DNA of 20,941 nucleotides from JAJFFW01 sp038531315 (lineage in GTDB: Bacteria > Pseudomonadota > Alphaproteobacteria > Caulobacterales > Parvularculaceae), in the NCBI GenBank assembly GCA_038531315.1, contig JBCBBT010000056.1:1-20941 (forward strand). Direction: 5' to 3'. The notes beneath the pieces are model-generated. The model was not told the DNA's origin. It saw only the letters and a list, made by a program, of their open reading frames with translations, and did not search any database. Positions 1 through 7,175 of the stretch are shown here, piece after piece (position 1 is the stretch's first letter; each line of letters opens with the position of its first letter). The position numbers and the translations under genes are program-made.

Positions 1-1
1 G

Positions 2-163
2 AACTTTCATCTGCCGCGCTCGACGCTGTTCATGCTTGTGAGCGCGTTTTCCGGCGCGGCGCGCATGAAAGACGCATACGCGCACGCCATCGCCGCCGGC
101 TACCGGTTTTATTCCTATGGCGACGCCTGTTTTCTGGAGCGGGCGCGATCAGGCGCGCGATGA
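2..163 (+). CDS. queA: QueA C-terminal fragment (tRNA preQ1(34) S-adenosylmethionine ribosyltransferase-isomerase), partial
   Basis: The window opens inside a reading frame that ends at TGA 161-163 and encodes about 53 residues. The visible tail includes NFHLPRSTLFMLVSAF and the end pattern AYAHAIAAGYRFYSYGDA, which is the conserved C-terminus of QueA. QueA transfers the ribosyl group of S-adenosylmethionine to preQ1 at position 34 of tRNA, giving epoxyqueuosine. The start and most of the protein lie outside the window. A tgt gene lies downstream on the same strand, which supports a queuosine cluster, although about 1.2 kb separates the two. The identification rests on the tail only, but that motif is distinctive. 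Confidence 0.9.
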   Translation, partial: NFHLPRSTLFMLVSAFSGAARMKDAYAHAIAAGYRFYSYGDACFLERARSGAR

Positions 164-197
164 AGGCGCTGATCGCCTTTGTTGAGAAAATTTTTTT
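163..197 (+). terminator. Weak hairpin after queA with a distal T tract
   Basis: Starting at the last base of the queA stop codon, AAGGCG (163-168) can pair with CGCCTT (174-179) around a 5-nt loop. A run of seven T lies about 11 nt further on (191-197). The separation between stem and T tract makes this a weak intrinsic terminator at best. Confidence 0.25.
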
Positions 198-328
198 GTC
201 TTTTCGCGCGCTGAGCGGCGCCGTAGAGCGGGCTTACTTTGGCGTATGTCGTTGAAGGCGCACCAAATTTTGGCGCCGACTATACAAAGTGTGGGAAACT
301 TATCCCCGGGGCGCCGGCCCCGCCTATA

Positions 329-1282
329 ATGGGGCGCATGTGCGATAAGCAGACATATGAGGCGTCCACTGGTGAAACGTCCTCTGGTGAAACGTCTTCT
401 GGCAGGTCCCCAAACCTGTCTTCTGACACGTTTTCCGGCGAGCCTTGCGCCGCGGCGCCTTTGAGCGCACCGCGTTTTGAGAACGAAACGCACGCGGCGT
501 CCGATTTTGACGCCGCGCGCGCGGCGCGCTACCGGCGCCTGTCGCTCCTGACCCTCGATCTCGCCGAAGAGGCGGGCGAGGGCGCGCGGCATTTTTCATT
601 TGTCGACGCGGGACCCGCCGACGGCAAAAAGCCGGGCCGGTTTGAACGGCGGATCGCCGCCATGACCCGCGCGATCTGGGCGCATCGCGCGATTGAAGCC
701 ATGCGCCGGCGGCTTGAAAACGGCGAAGACCCGCGCCCTGTTCCGCGCGCCGCAAAACAGATCGCCCAAGAACAGATCGCACAAGAATTCGGCGCACAAG
801 AATTCGGCGCCCAAGAACAGATCGCACGAGAACAATGCACACGAGATATGGGCGCACCAGAATTCCGCGACCCTGAAATGCGCACCCAAGAAATGCGCGC
901 CCCAGAAATGCGCGCGGCCGTAGAACCCGTCCATGAAATCCCCGTCCAACAAGCGCCGAATACGCATCCGCCCGATATTGGCGCGCCTGTCTATGACGCC
1001 GGACCTGACCTTGAAGAAGCTGCGCTGCGGATCGCGATCGATCGGGATAACGCCGGGCGCGACGCGCCTTCAGACGGGGCGGAGGGCGCGGTTGCGGGCC
1101 TGATTGCAGCGCTCGCCGATGCTGACCTTGAGCGCGACGCCGGCGCGCCCGGCGATTCTTCACAAAGCGCGCGCAAGGGCTTATGCGAAGGCGGGCGCGC
1201 GGCGGGTATTGCCGGCGTTCGCGCGAAGCCCGATTCAGTCTCCCGCCGCCACACGCCGCCGCGAAAGGAATTGCCGCCTTGA
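329..1282 (+). CDS. Unrecognised low-complexity protein with pentapeptide-period repeats, between queA and tgt
   Basis: I do not recognise this protein. It has 317 residues if it starts at ATG 329; a second in-frame ATG lies at 338, and the frame stays open upstream to a TTG at 239. Third codon positions are rich in G and C in residues 60-135, as expected for a real gene in this genome. Residues 12-26 contain three SSGET-like units. Residues 62-132 look helical and basic, and are the only part likely to fold. Residues about 144-198 are eleven 5-residue units of the type QIAQE, FGAQE, MRAPE. The rest is Pro/Ala/Asp-rich and probably disordered. No signal peptide or membrane segment is seen. 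It sits between queA and tgt on the same strand, but nothing in it suggests a tRNA-modification role. TATAAT at 325-330 overlaps the first ATG. Confidence 0.6.
   Translation: MGRMCDKQTYEASTGETSSGETSSGRSPNLSSDTFSGEPCAAAPLSAPRFENETHAASDFDAARAARYRRLSLLTLDLAEEAGEGARHFSFVDAGPADGKKPGRFERRIAAMTRAIWAHRAIEAMRRRLENGEDPRPVPRAAKQIAQEQIAQEFGAQEFGAQEQIAREQCTRDMGAPEFRDPEMRTQEMRAPEMRAAVEPVHEIPVQQAPNTHPPDIGAPVYDAGPDLEEAALRIAIDRDNAGRDAPSDGAEGAVAGLIAALADADLERDAGAPGDSSQSARKGLCEGGRAAGIAGVRAKPDSVSRRHTPPRKELPP
365..409 (+). repeat. Three 15-bp tandem units in the N-terminal coding region
   Basis: Units 365-379, 380-394 and 395-409 begin TCCACTGGTGAAACG, TCCTCTGGTGAAACG and TCTTCTGGCAGGTCC. The first two differ at one base and the third is degenerate. 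In frame they encode STGET/SSGET/SSGRS-like pentads. Confidence 0.85.
756..920 (+). repeat. Eleven 15-bp tandem units within the hypothetical CDS
   Basis: Eleven consecutive 15-bp units run from 756 to 920. Examples are AACAGATCGCACAAG (771-785), AATTCGGCGCACAAG (786-800) and AAATGCGCGCCCCAG (891-905). Because the period is a multiple of three, every frame on both strands repeats every five residues. The sense frame gives charged QxAxE pentads. The units fall into three sub-families (AACAG.., AATTC.., AAATG..), which suggests duplication followed by divergence. Confidence 0.92.
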
Positions 1283-1322
1283 TCCGTACGTATACGCAAC
1301 CAAACGCTGCGCGTTACGGATC
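1281..1322. repeat. 8-bp perfect inverted repeat upstream of tgt
   Basis: GATCCGTA (1281-1288) is repeated inverted as TACGGATC (1315-1322) around a 26-nt spacer. The pair starts inside the stop codon of the upstream CDS and ends 21 bp before the tgt start. It could be an operator or an RNA hairpin. No T run follows, so it is not an intrinsic terminator. Confidence 0.5.
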
Positions 1323-1343
1323 GCGAGGCGCGCCATAACACCG

Positions 1344-2480
1344 ATGACGAACATGACAGAGACATTTTCCTTTTCGCTCGCCGCCGCCGACGGCGCGGCG
1401 CGCACCGGCGCGGTTTCAACGCCGCGCGGGGAAATCCGCACGCCCGCTTTCATGCCCGTCGGCACGGCGGCGACGGTCAAAGCGATGTTGCCGGACCATG
1501 TGCGCGCGACGGGCGCCGATATTCTTCTCGGCAACACCTATCATCTGATGTTGCGCCCGACCGCTGAACGCGTTGCGGCGCTTGGCGGGTTGCACAATTT
1601 CATGAACTGGCCGCGTCCGATCCTCACGGATTCCGGCGGCTTTCAGGTGATGTCGCTGTCAAAGCTTCGCAAGCTGACCGAGGACGGCGTCTCGTTCCAG
1701 TCCCATATCGACGGCGCGCGGCATATGCTGACGCCGGAGCGCTCGATAGAAATTCAAAATCTTCTGGGCGCGGATATCCAGATGCAACTGGACGAGTGTC
1801 CGGCCATTCCGATTGAGGAAGACGCGGCGCGCGCCTCAATGTTGTTGTCGCTGCGCTGGGCCGAGCGGTCGCAGCGCGCGTTTGAGACCCATGGCGCGCC
1901 GGGGCGCGCGCTATTTGGCATCGTGCAGGGCGCGAATTACGAGCGCTTGCGTCTTGAAAGCGCCGCGCGGCTCGTTGAGATGGATTTTCCCGGCTATTCC
2001 GTCGGCGGGCTCGCGGTCGGGGAGGGGCGTGCGGAAATGTTCAGGGTGCTGGACTTTACAACGCCCGCCCTGCCGCGCGAAAAGCCGCGCTATCTGATGG
2101 GCGTCGGCAAGCCGGCCGATATTGTCGGCGCGGTCGCGCGCGGGATCGACATGTTCGATTGCGTGGCGCCGACGCGTTCGGGCCGACATGGTCAGGCGTG
2201 GACGAAGACCGGTGCGATTAATATCAAAAATGCGCGGTTTGCGGATGATCCCGCGCCGCTCGATCCGGAAAGCGACTGCCCGGCGAGCCGCGATTATTCA
2301 AAGGCCTATCTGAACCACCTTTTCCGGGCCGGCGAATATTTGGGCCCGATGCTGCTGACCTGGCACAATCTGCATTACTATCAGAGCCTGATGGCGGCGA
2401 TGCGCGCGGCGATTGCGGCGGGGCGGTTTGAAGACTTTGTGGCCGCTTTCAAGGCCGACACCGGTGAGACGCTTGTCTGA
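1344..2480 (+). CDS. tgt: Queuine/preQ1 tRNA-guanine transglycosylase
   Basis: Tgt exchanges guanine-34 of GUN-anticodon tRNAs for preQ1, the base that QueA then modifies. The 378-residue length is normal. Family blocks are clear: FMPVGTAATVK near the N-terminus, LTDSGGFQVMS with the general-base Asp96, GGLAVGE, LMGVGKP, and GIDMFDCVAPTR with the nucleophile Asp272. The zinc site is altered. The positions of E. coli Cys302, Cys304, Cys307 and His333 correspond to Ser310, Cys312, Ser315 and His341 here, so two of three cysteines are serine. I chose ATG 1344, where the Tgt homology begins; 1353 is an alternative and neither has a strong Shine-Dalgarno. A longer open frame upstream shows no family similarity. 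Confidence 0.95.
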   Translation: MTNMTETFSFSLAAADGAARTGAVSTPRGEIRTPAFMPVGTAATVKAMLPDHVRATGADILLGNTYHLMLRPTAERVAALGGLHNFMNWPRPILTDSGGFQVMSLSKLRKLTEDGVSFQSHIDGARHMLTPERSIEIQNLLGADIQMQLDECPAIPIEEDAARASMLLSLRWAERSQRAFETHGAPGRALFGIVQGANYERLRLESAARLVEMDFPGYSVGGLAVGEGRAEMFRVLDFTTPALPREKPRYLMGVGKPADIVGAVARGIDMFDCVAPTRSGRHGQAWTKTGAINIKNARFADDPAPLDPESDCPASRDYSKAYLNHLFRAGEYLGPMLLTWHNLHYYQSLMAAMRAAIAAGRFEDFVAAFKADTGETLV

Positions 2481-2520
2481 GGGGCGGCGCGCCCGGCGCA
2501 GCGCGTCCCGCGAACGCCGT

Positions 2521-3414
2521 TCAGGCGATCTTGTGCTGGCGCTTGGCGGCGGTCAGCGTATTGGCCATCAATTGCGCGATGGTCATCGGCCCGACACCGC
2601 CGGGCACCGGTGTGATCGCGCCGGCGATTTCCGCGACCGCATCGAAGGCGACGTCGCCGACCAGCCGGGTTTTGCCGGGGCCTTTTTCCGGCGCGTCGAT
2701 GCGATTGATCCCGACATCGATCACCGCGGCGCCCGGTTTGATCCAGTCCGCTTCGATCATTTCCGGCCGGCCGACCGCGGCGACGATAATATCGGCGGTT
2801 TTTACAAGCGCCGGCAGGTCGCGGGTGCGGCTGTGGGCGATGGTGACGGTGCAGTTTTCCGAAAGAAAAAGCTGCGCTGCGGGCTTGCCGACAATGTTTG
2901 AGCGTCCGACGACGACGACATGCCGGCCGGACAAGTCGCCGCCCAGCGCGCGCTTTGCGAGAATGAGCGCGCCCGCCGGCGTGCACGGAACAAGCGCATT
3001 TTCAAGATCGCCGGCGCCGAGCCGGCCGACATTGATCGGATGGAAGCCGTCGACGTCCTTGGCCGGGTCGATCAGATTGAGAATGCGCCGCTCGTCGATA
3101 TGGTCCGGCAGGGGCAGCTGGACGAGGATGCCGTTGACCGCAGCGTCGCCGTTCAACGCTTCGATTTCCGCCACGAGATCGGCCTCGGCCACATCGGCGG
3201 GGAGGGATGTCTGAAGCGAGCGGATGCCGAGCTTTTTGGCGGTCTTGCCTTTGTTGCGCACATAGACCGCACTCGCCGGATTGTCGCCGACGAGGACCAC
3301 CGCCAGACATGGCGCGGCGCCCGTCTTTGTACGGAAGGCTTCGCAGTCGCGGGCGATCTCGGCGGTGATTTCAGCGGCGATGGCTTTGCCGTCGATCAGG
3401 CGGGCGGTTGGCAT
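2521..3414 (-). CDS. folD: Bifunctional methylenetetrahydrofolate dehydrogenase / methenyltetrahydrofolate cyclohydrolase FolD
   Basis: FolD interconverts 5,10-methylene-, 5,10-methenyl- and 10-formyl-tetrahydrofolate in the cytosol, feeding purine and formyl-Met synthesis. The 297-residue length is typical. The active-site YVRNK block places Tyr51 and Lys55 at the expected spacing. GILVQLPLP, DVDGFHPINVG, the Rossmann segment VVVVGRSNIVGKP and the C-terminal ITPVPGGVGPMT are all present. The ATG is preceded by GAAGGGA at good Shine-Dalgarno distance. It is divergent from the folB-like gene, with a 129-bp gap between the starts, so the two folate genes may share a control region. It converges on tgt, with 40 bp between the two stops. 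Confidence 0.97.
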   Translation of the reverse strand: MPTARLIDGKAIAAEITAEIARDCEAFRTKTGAAPCLAVVLVGDNPASAVYVRNKGKTAKKLGIRSLQTSLPADVAEADLVAEIEALNGDAAVNGILVQLPLPDHIDERRILNLIDPAKDVDGFHPINVGRLGAGDLENALVPCTPAGALILAKRALGGDLSGRHVVVVGRSNIVGKPAAQLFLSENCTVTIAHSRTRDLPALVKTADIIVAAVGRPEMIEADWIKPGAAVIDVGINRIDAPEKGPGKTRLVGDVAFDAVAEIAGAITPVPGGVGPMTIAQLMANTLTAAKRQHKIA

Positions 3415-3543
3415 GGGCGATCCCTTCGATGGCCGGAGGCCGCCCCTCTTGGCACAATCCGCCGTGAAGGACTAGGCTGCGCGCCGGGGCCCCAAAAGGT
3501 CGAGGACGACGCCCCCGCGAACGGGCGCAAGGAAAGCAGTTCA

Positions 3544-3951
3544 ATGACAAAAGCGCTCGGCAGGCAGGTCAATAATCTCGCGGATGGCGCCTGGCGGCTG
3601 ACCATCGCGGACTTAACCCTGCCGGCCATGATCGGCGTTTACGACAGCGAGCAGGGCGCCCCGCAACCGATTGCGCTGACGATCGACATCGATTGCGACG
3701 AAGCGCAAACGCCGCCGCCGCTCGATCATGCGGCCGTCGAGGCGGGGGTGCGCGCAATCGTCGGCGCGGGTCACATCAAGCTTGTTGAAACCCTGGCGGA
3801 AAAAGTCGCCGCGTTTTGTCTCGATTTCGAGGGCGTGACGCGCGCTGCGGTTTCGGTTTCAAAGCCGCATGCGATCGAGGAGGCGAATGCGGCGGGCGTG
3901 CGCATTGTGCGCAGTAAACCGCATGAGGGAGACAGTCAGCCAATGACGTAG
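3544..3951 (+). CDS. folB: Dihydroneopterin aldolase-family protein (FolB-like, diverged)
   Basis: FolB cleaves 7,8-dihydroneopterin to 6-hydroxymethyl-dihydropterin in folate synthesis. This 135-residue protein has the family blocks LPAMIGVYDSEQ (residues 27-38), HIKLVETLAEKVA (77-89) and VSVSKPHAIEEANAAGVRI (103-121), including the lysine of SKP (Lys107). The segment that normally carries the active-site tyrosine (SYADI in E. coli) reads LDHAAVEAG, so that tyrosine appears to be missing. The first 15 residues are an extension. The start is fixed by GGAAAG just upstream of ATG 3544. The frame is open further upstream, but that part is antisense to folD. It may be a weakly active FolB or a paralogue with another role; the neighbouring folD supports a folate link. 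Confidence 0.8.
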   Translation: MTKALGRQVNNLADGAWRLTIADLTLPAMIGVYDSEQGAPQPIALTIDIDCDEAQTPPPLDHAAVEAGVRAIVGAGHIKLVETLAEKVAAFCLDFEGVTRAAVSVSKPHAIEEANAAGVRIVRSKPHEGDSQPMT

Positions 3952-3995
3952 ACGAAAAGACTGCGTTGCCCGATGACAGCGCCGCCGCGCATGCG

Positions 3996-5795
3996 TCAGC
4001 CGTCCATCTTCAGCGCTTTGATGAAGGCTTCCTGAGGGATTTCGACGCGGCCGAACTGGCGCATCTTTTTCTTACCCTCTTTTTGCTTTTCGAGAAGCTT
4101 GCGTTTGCGCGTTGCGTCGCCGCCATAACACTTCGCCGTGACGTCCTTGCGCATCGCCGCGATGGTCTCGCGCGCAATGATCCGTCCCCCAATCGCCGCT
4201 TGCACAGGAATTTTGAACAAATGACGCGGAATGAGGTCTTTCAGTTTCTCGCACATGGCGCGCCCGCGGGTCTGCGCCTTGTCGCGGTGAACGACGATCG
4301 ACAACGCGTCGACCGGCTCGTCATTCACAAGGATCTGCATCTTCACAAGATCGCCGGCGCGATACTCAAGCATCTGATAATCGAAGCTCGCATAACCCTT
4401 CGAGATCGATTTCAGCCTGTCGTAAAAGTCAAAGACAACCTCGTTAAGCGGCAATTCGTAAACCACCATCGCCCTCGAGCCGGCGTAGGTCAGGTCAACC
4501 TGAATGCCGCGCCGCTCCTCGCACAGCTTCAAGATGCCGCCCAGATATTCATCCGGCGACATAATCGTCGCTTTAATCCATGGCTCTTCAAGATGATCGA
4601 TTTTGACCGGATCGGGCATGTCGGCCGGATTGTGCAGCTCCTGCATTTCCCCGTCCGTGCGATAGAGCTGGTAGACGACGCTGGGCGCCGTCGTGATCAG
4701 GTCGATCCCAAACTCGCGTTCCAACCGTTCACGGATGATCTCAAGGTGCAAGAGCCCGAGAAAGCCGCACCGAAACCCGAAACCGAGCGCCGCCGAGGTT
4801 TCCATCTCAAACTCGAAGCTTGCATCATTGAGGCGCAGTTTGCCCATGGCCTCGCGGAGGTCTTCAAAATCGGCCGCGTCAATCGGAAAAATACCGCAAA
4901 AGACCACCGGCTGCGACGGCTTGAAGCCGGCGAGCATCTCGTTGGTCGGTCGGCGCTCATCGGTGATCGTGTCGCCGACGCGTGTGTCGGCGACCTCTTT
5001 GATCGAGGCCGTCAGATAACCGATCTCGCCGGGGCCGAGCGCGTCAACTTGCGTTTTCTTGGGCGTCGAGACGCCAACCTGATCAACGCCGTAAGTCGCG
5101 CCTGCGCCCATCATGCGAATGCGCATGCCTTTTTTAAGCGTGCCGTCGATCACCCGAACAAGAACCACGACGCCGAGATACGGATCGTACCAGCTGTCAA
5201 CGAGAAGCGCCTTCAGCGGCGCTTCCGGGTCGCCCTTCGGGGCCGGGAGGCGCTCAACCACCGCTTCGAGAACATCGTCGACGCCGAGGCCCGTCTTGGC
5301 CGAGATCTCAATCGCATCGGAGGCGTCAAGCCCGATGACGTCTTCGATCTGCGCTTTAACCCGGTCAGGTTCGGCCGCTGGCAGATCGATTTTGTTCAAG
5401 ACCGGGACAATCTCAAGGTCCACGTCGATCGCCTGATAGACGTTGGCGAGCGTTTGCGCCTCAACGCCCTGGCTGGCGTCGACGACGAGCAGCGCGCCTT
5501 CACAGGCCGACAGCGACCGGGAGACTTCATACGTAAAGTCCACATGGCCCGGCGTGTCGATCAGATTGAGGACGTAGTCCTCGCCGTTTTTTGCTTTGTA
5601 GGTCAGCCGTACGGTCTGCGCTTTGATCGTTATGCCGCGCTCGCGCTCCAGTTCCATGGAGTCGAGGACTTGCTCTTTCATCTCGCGATCGGACAAGCCC
5701 CCCGTCACCTGAATCAGACGATCGGCGAGTGTCGACTTGCCGTGGTCGATATGGGCGACAATCGAAAAATTGCGAATATTCTCAAGCGGCGTCAT
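3996..5795 (-). CDS. lepA: Elongation factor 4 (LepA), ribosome back-translocase GTPase
   Basis: LepA/EF4 is a translational GTPase that binds the ribosome and is linked to back-translocation and 30S biogenesis. The 599 residues match the usual length. G1 AHIDHGKST is at residues 14-22, followed by RGITIKAQTV (G2), DTPGHVDF (G3), NKIDLP (G4) and SAKTG (G5). The LepA-specific C-terminal domain ends YGGDATRKRKLLEKQKEGKK and FGRVEIPQEAFIKAL. The start ATG has no Shine-Dalgarno and lies 6 nt downstream of a promoter-like -10, which suggests a leaderless transcript. It lies downstream of mscL on the same strand but is separated from it by a terminator. Confidence 0.98.
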   Translation of the reverse strand: MTPLENIRNFSIVAHIDHGKSTLADRLIQVTGGLSDREMKEQVLDSMELERERGITIKAQTVRLTYKAKNGEDYVLNLIDTPGHVDFTYEVSRSLSACEGALLVVDASQGVEAQTLANVYQAIDVDLEIVPVLNKIDLPAAEPDRVKAQIEDVIGLDASDAIEISAKTGLGVDDVLEAVVERLPAPKGDPEAPLKALLVDSWYDPYLGVVVLVRVIDGTLKKGMRIRMMGAGATYGVDQVGVSTPKKTQVDALGPGEIGYLTASIKEVADTRVGDTITDERRPTNEMLAGFKPSQPVVFCGIFPIDAADFEDLREAMGKLRLNDASFEFEMETSAALGFGFRCGFLGLLHLEIIRERLEREFGIDLITTAPSVVYQLYRTDGEMQELHNPADMPDPVKIDHLEEPWIKATIMSPDEYLGGILKLCEERRGIQVDLTYAGSRAMVVYELPLNEVVFDFYDRLKSISKGYASFDYQMLEYRAGDLVKMQILVNDEPVDALSIVVHRDKAQTRGRAMCEKLKDLIPRHLFKIPVQAAIGGRIIARETIAAMRKDVTAKCYGGDATRKRKLLEKQKEGKKKMRQFGRVEIPQEAFIKALKMDG

Positions 5796-5801
5796 CGGGG
5801 C

Positions 5802-5830
5802 GATATAAAGCGGTGCTTGTTAAGGGACAA
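5802..5830 (-). promoter_or_regulatory. Predicted lepA promoter, probably giving a leaderless mRNA
   Basis: On the minus strand TTGTCC (5825-5830) and TATATC (5802-5807) are separated by exactly 17 bp, which fits a housekeeping sigma promoter. The lepA ATG begins at 5795, so transcription would be expected to start at or within a base or two of the start codon. This is a prediction from spacing only. Confidence 0.45.
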
Positions 5831-5876
5831 TGACATCATCGCCGCACCAAGGGCGGGCGAAGCCGGCCGCCAACGT

Positions 5877-5906
5877 AAAAAGCCCGGCGCGGCGGCCGGG
5901 CTTTTT
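5877..5906 (-). terminator. Strong bidirectional hairpin terminator downstream of mscL
   Basis: AAAAAGCCCGGC (5877-5888) pairs perfectly with GCCGGGCTTTTT (5895-5906) around a 6-nt loop, with T runs on both strands. It lies 18 bp beyond the mscL stop and upstream of the lepA promoter, so it should separate the two minus-strand transcripts. Confidence 0.9.
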
Positions 5907-5924
5907 GACGGCTGTTTTCCGCAA

Positions 5925-6332
5925 TCAGACGCCGCGCGCCTTGATGGCGTCGCGGATCTCCTCGAGAAGAACCTGTTCTTTCGGCGGCGCCGGCGGCTCG
6001 GCCGGCGCTTCTTCAGCCTCCTTCTTCAGGCTGTTCATGCCTTTGACCAGCATGAAGACCGCCCAGGCCACGATCAGGAACGAAATGATGTTGTTGAAAA
6101 AGGCGCCGACATTCATGGTCACCGCTTCGGTGTCCGCCGTCGCCTGTTTCAACGTAAGCGCGATATTCGAGAAATCGATCCCGCCGATCAAAAGCCCGAT
6201 TGGCGGCATGATGATGTCGTCGACCAGCGATTTTACGATCGTGCCGAATGCGCCGCCGATAATAATCCCGACGGCCATATCGACCATATTCCCCTTAACC
6301 GCGAATTCCTTGAACTCATTGATGATGCCCAT
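5925..6332 (-). CDS. mscL: Large-conductance mechanosensitive channel MscL
   Basis: MscL is a homopentameric inner-membrane channel that opens under membrane tension to release solutes on hypo-osmotic shock. The 135-residue length is normal. The N-terminal amphipathic helix MGIINEFKEFAVKGN leads into TM1 (VDMAVGIIIGGAFGTIVKSL, with the Gly/Ala-rich pore lining). A periplasmic loop follows, then TM2 (IISFLIVAWAVFMLV, about residues 82-97). The cytoplasmic tail has a Pro/Ala/Glu-rich linker (EEAPAEPPAPPKE) and the final helix VLLEEIRDAIKA. AAGGGGG precedes the ATG at a suitable distance. A strong terminator follows the gene. Confidence 0.97.
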   Translation of the reverse strand: MGIINEFKEFAVKGNMVDMAVGIIIGGAFGTIVKSLVDDIIMPPIGLLIGGIDFSNIALTLKQATADTEAVTMNVGAFFNNIISFLIVAWAVFMLVKGMNSLKKEAEEAPAEPPAPPKEQVLLEEIRDAIKARGV

Positions 6333-6446
6333 GACGAGCCCCCTTCCAGGTTCATGTTGATATTTTTAGCGTATGGAAGCGGAGCGTATGCTGATTTGCG
6401 CTTCCGGCAAGTGAATAAATGGATACAGGCCGTTGTCCTAATTAGC

Positions 6447-6953
6447 TTATTTGCAGGCGGACTTGGCGCGGTCGAGAGCGGCGGAAACACCTCTCAGCGA
6501 TATGACATAAGATGTCGCAGTGCCGCGCGTGGACATGGCGCTGACGCGCATATCCGCGCCGCGACGCATGGCCCGCACCAGACGGTTTTCATCATCGGCC
6601 TTATCGATGAACGCCTCATTTTCGGACACATACATCTGCCATTTATCGGAGCCGATCCGCAGCGTCGGCTCAGGGCCTTCGCGGAAGTTGTACCCCGCCA
6701 TCAGGCTCGGCTGTTCGTTGGCTGCGCCCGATTGCCAGGAAGCGATCAGAAAGAACACGTCGCCATGCGTCACCGAGCGCGGCGATTTTTCCTTGGCTTC
6801 GGTGGCGGCGAAGCAGATTTTATCGCCGTCGACTTCCTGGACGAAGACGCTCCAGTCGCGGAAAGTGGCGACCGGCTCAGGCTTCGCGGCGAGCGCTGCG
6901 CTCATATCGGCGAAAGCGGCGAATACAACCACAAAAGACAACAGAAAACGCAT
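6447..6953 (-). CDS. Invasion-associated locus B (IalB) family secreted protein
   Basis: The 168-residue product begins with a signal peptide (hydrophobic residues 3-22 and a likely cleavage after ALAA), so the mature protein is probably periplasmic. The family features are FRDWSVFV early in the mature region, DGDKICFAATEAKEKSP with a conserved cysteine (Cys47), a central FFLIASW strand, and the C-terminal SLRGVSAALDRAKSAC whose Cys167 could pair with Cys47. IalB is named for a Bartonella locus affecting erythrocyte invasion, but homologues are widespread in free-living alphaproteobacteria and their molecular function is unknown, so the name should not be read as a virulence call. It stands alone on the minus strand, divergent from acnA. 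Confidence 0.85.
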   Translation of the reverse strand: MRFLLSFVVVFAAFADMSAALAAKPEPVATFRDWSVFVQEVDGDKICFAATEAKEKSPRSVTHGDVFFLIASWQSGAANEQPSLMAGYNFREGPEPTLRIGSDKWQMYVSENEAFIDKADDENRLVRAMRRGADMRVSAMSTRGTATSYVISLRGVSAALDRAKSACK

Positions 6954-7175
6954 CGTTCTAACTCCATCAGGGCTGCGGCGGCGACCAGCGCAGGTCGCTC
7001 TCCAACCTATAAGTCGATTTGGCCGAGATCAAAGGCCGATTATCAAGTTGTTTTTATGGCGAGAATTGGGAGATTGCAGTGTTGAACCGAGCTGTGCGCG
7101 CTCAATTGCGCAGACAAACGCGTTGCGCCATAACGGCGGCAACATTTTGAACCTCATGAAATGGAGATATCCGCC

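Noticed and set aside
239..328. TTG 239 as the start of the hypothetical CDS
   Set aside because: No ribosome binding site, and the added residues look unlike protein; ATG 329 or 338 is more plausible.
325..340. TATAAT at 325-330 as a -10 box giving a leaderless transcript from ATG 338
   Set aside because: No recognisable -35 lies 16-18 bp upstream, so the hexamer alone is not enough.
3966..7085. A 1,039-residue open frame on the plus strand over lepA, mscL and the IalB gene
   Set aside because: It is antisense to three well-identified genes with clear motifs; long mirror frames are expected in GC-rich DNA with strong third-position bias.
7161..7175. ATG 7161 as the acnA start
   Set aside because: It has no Shine-Dalgarno, while GGAG inside these codons is well placed for GTG 7176; kept as an alternative only.
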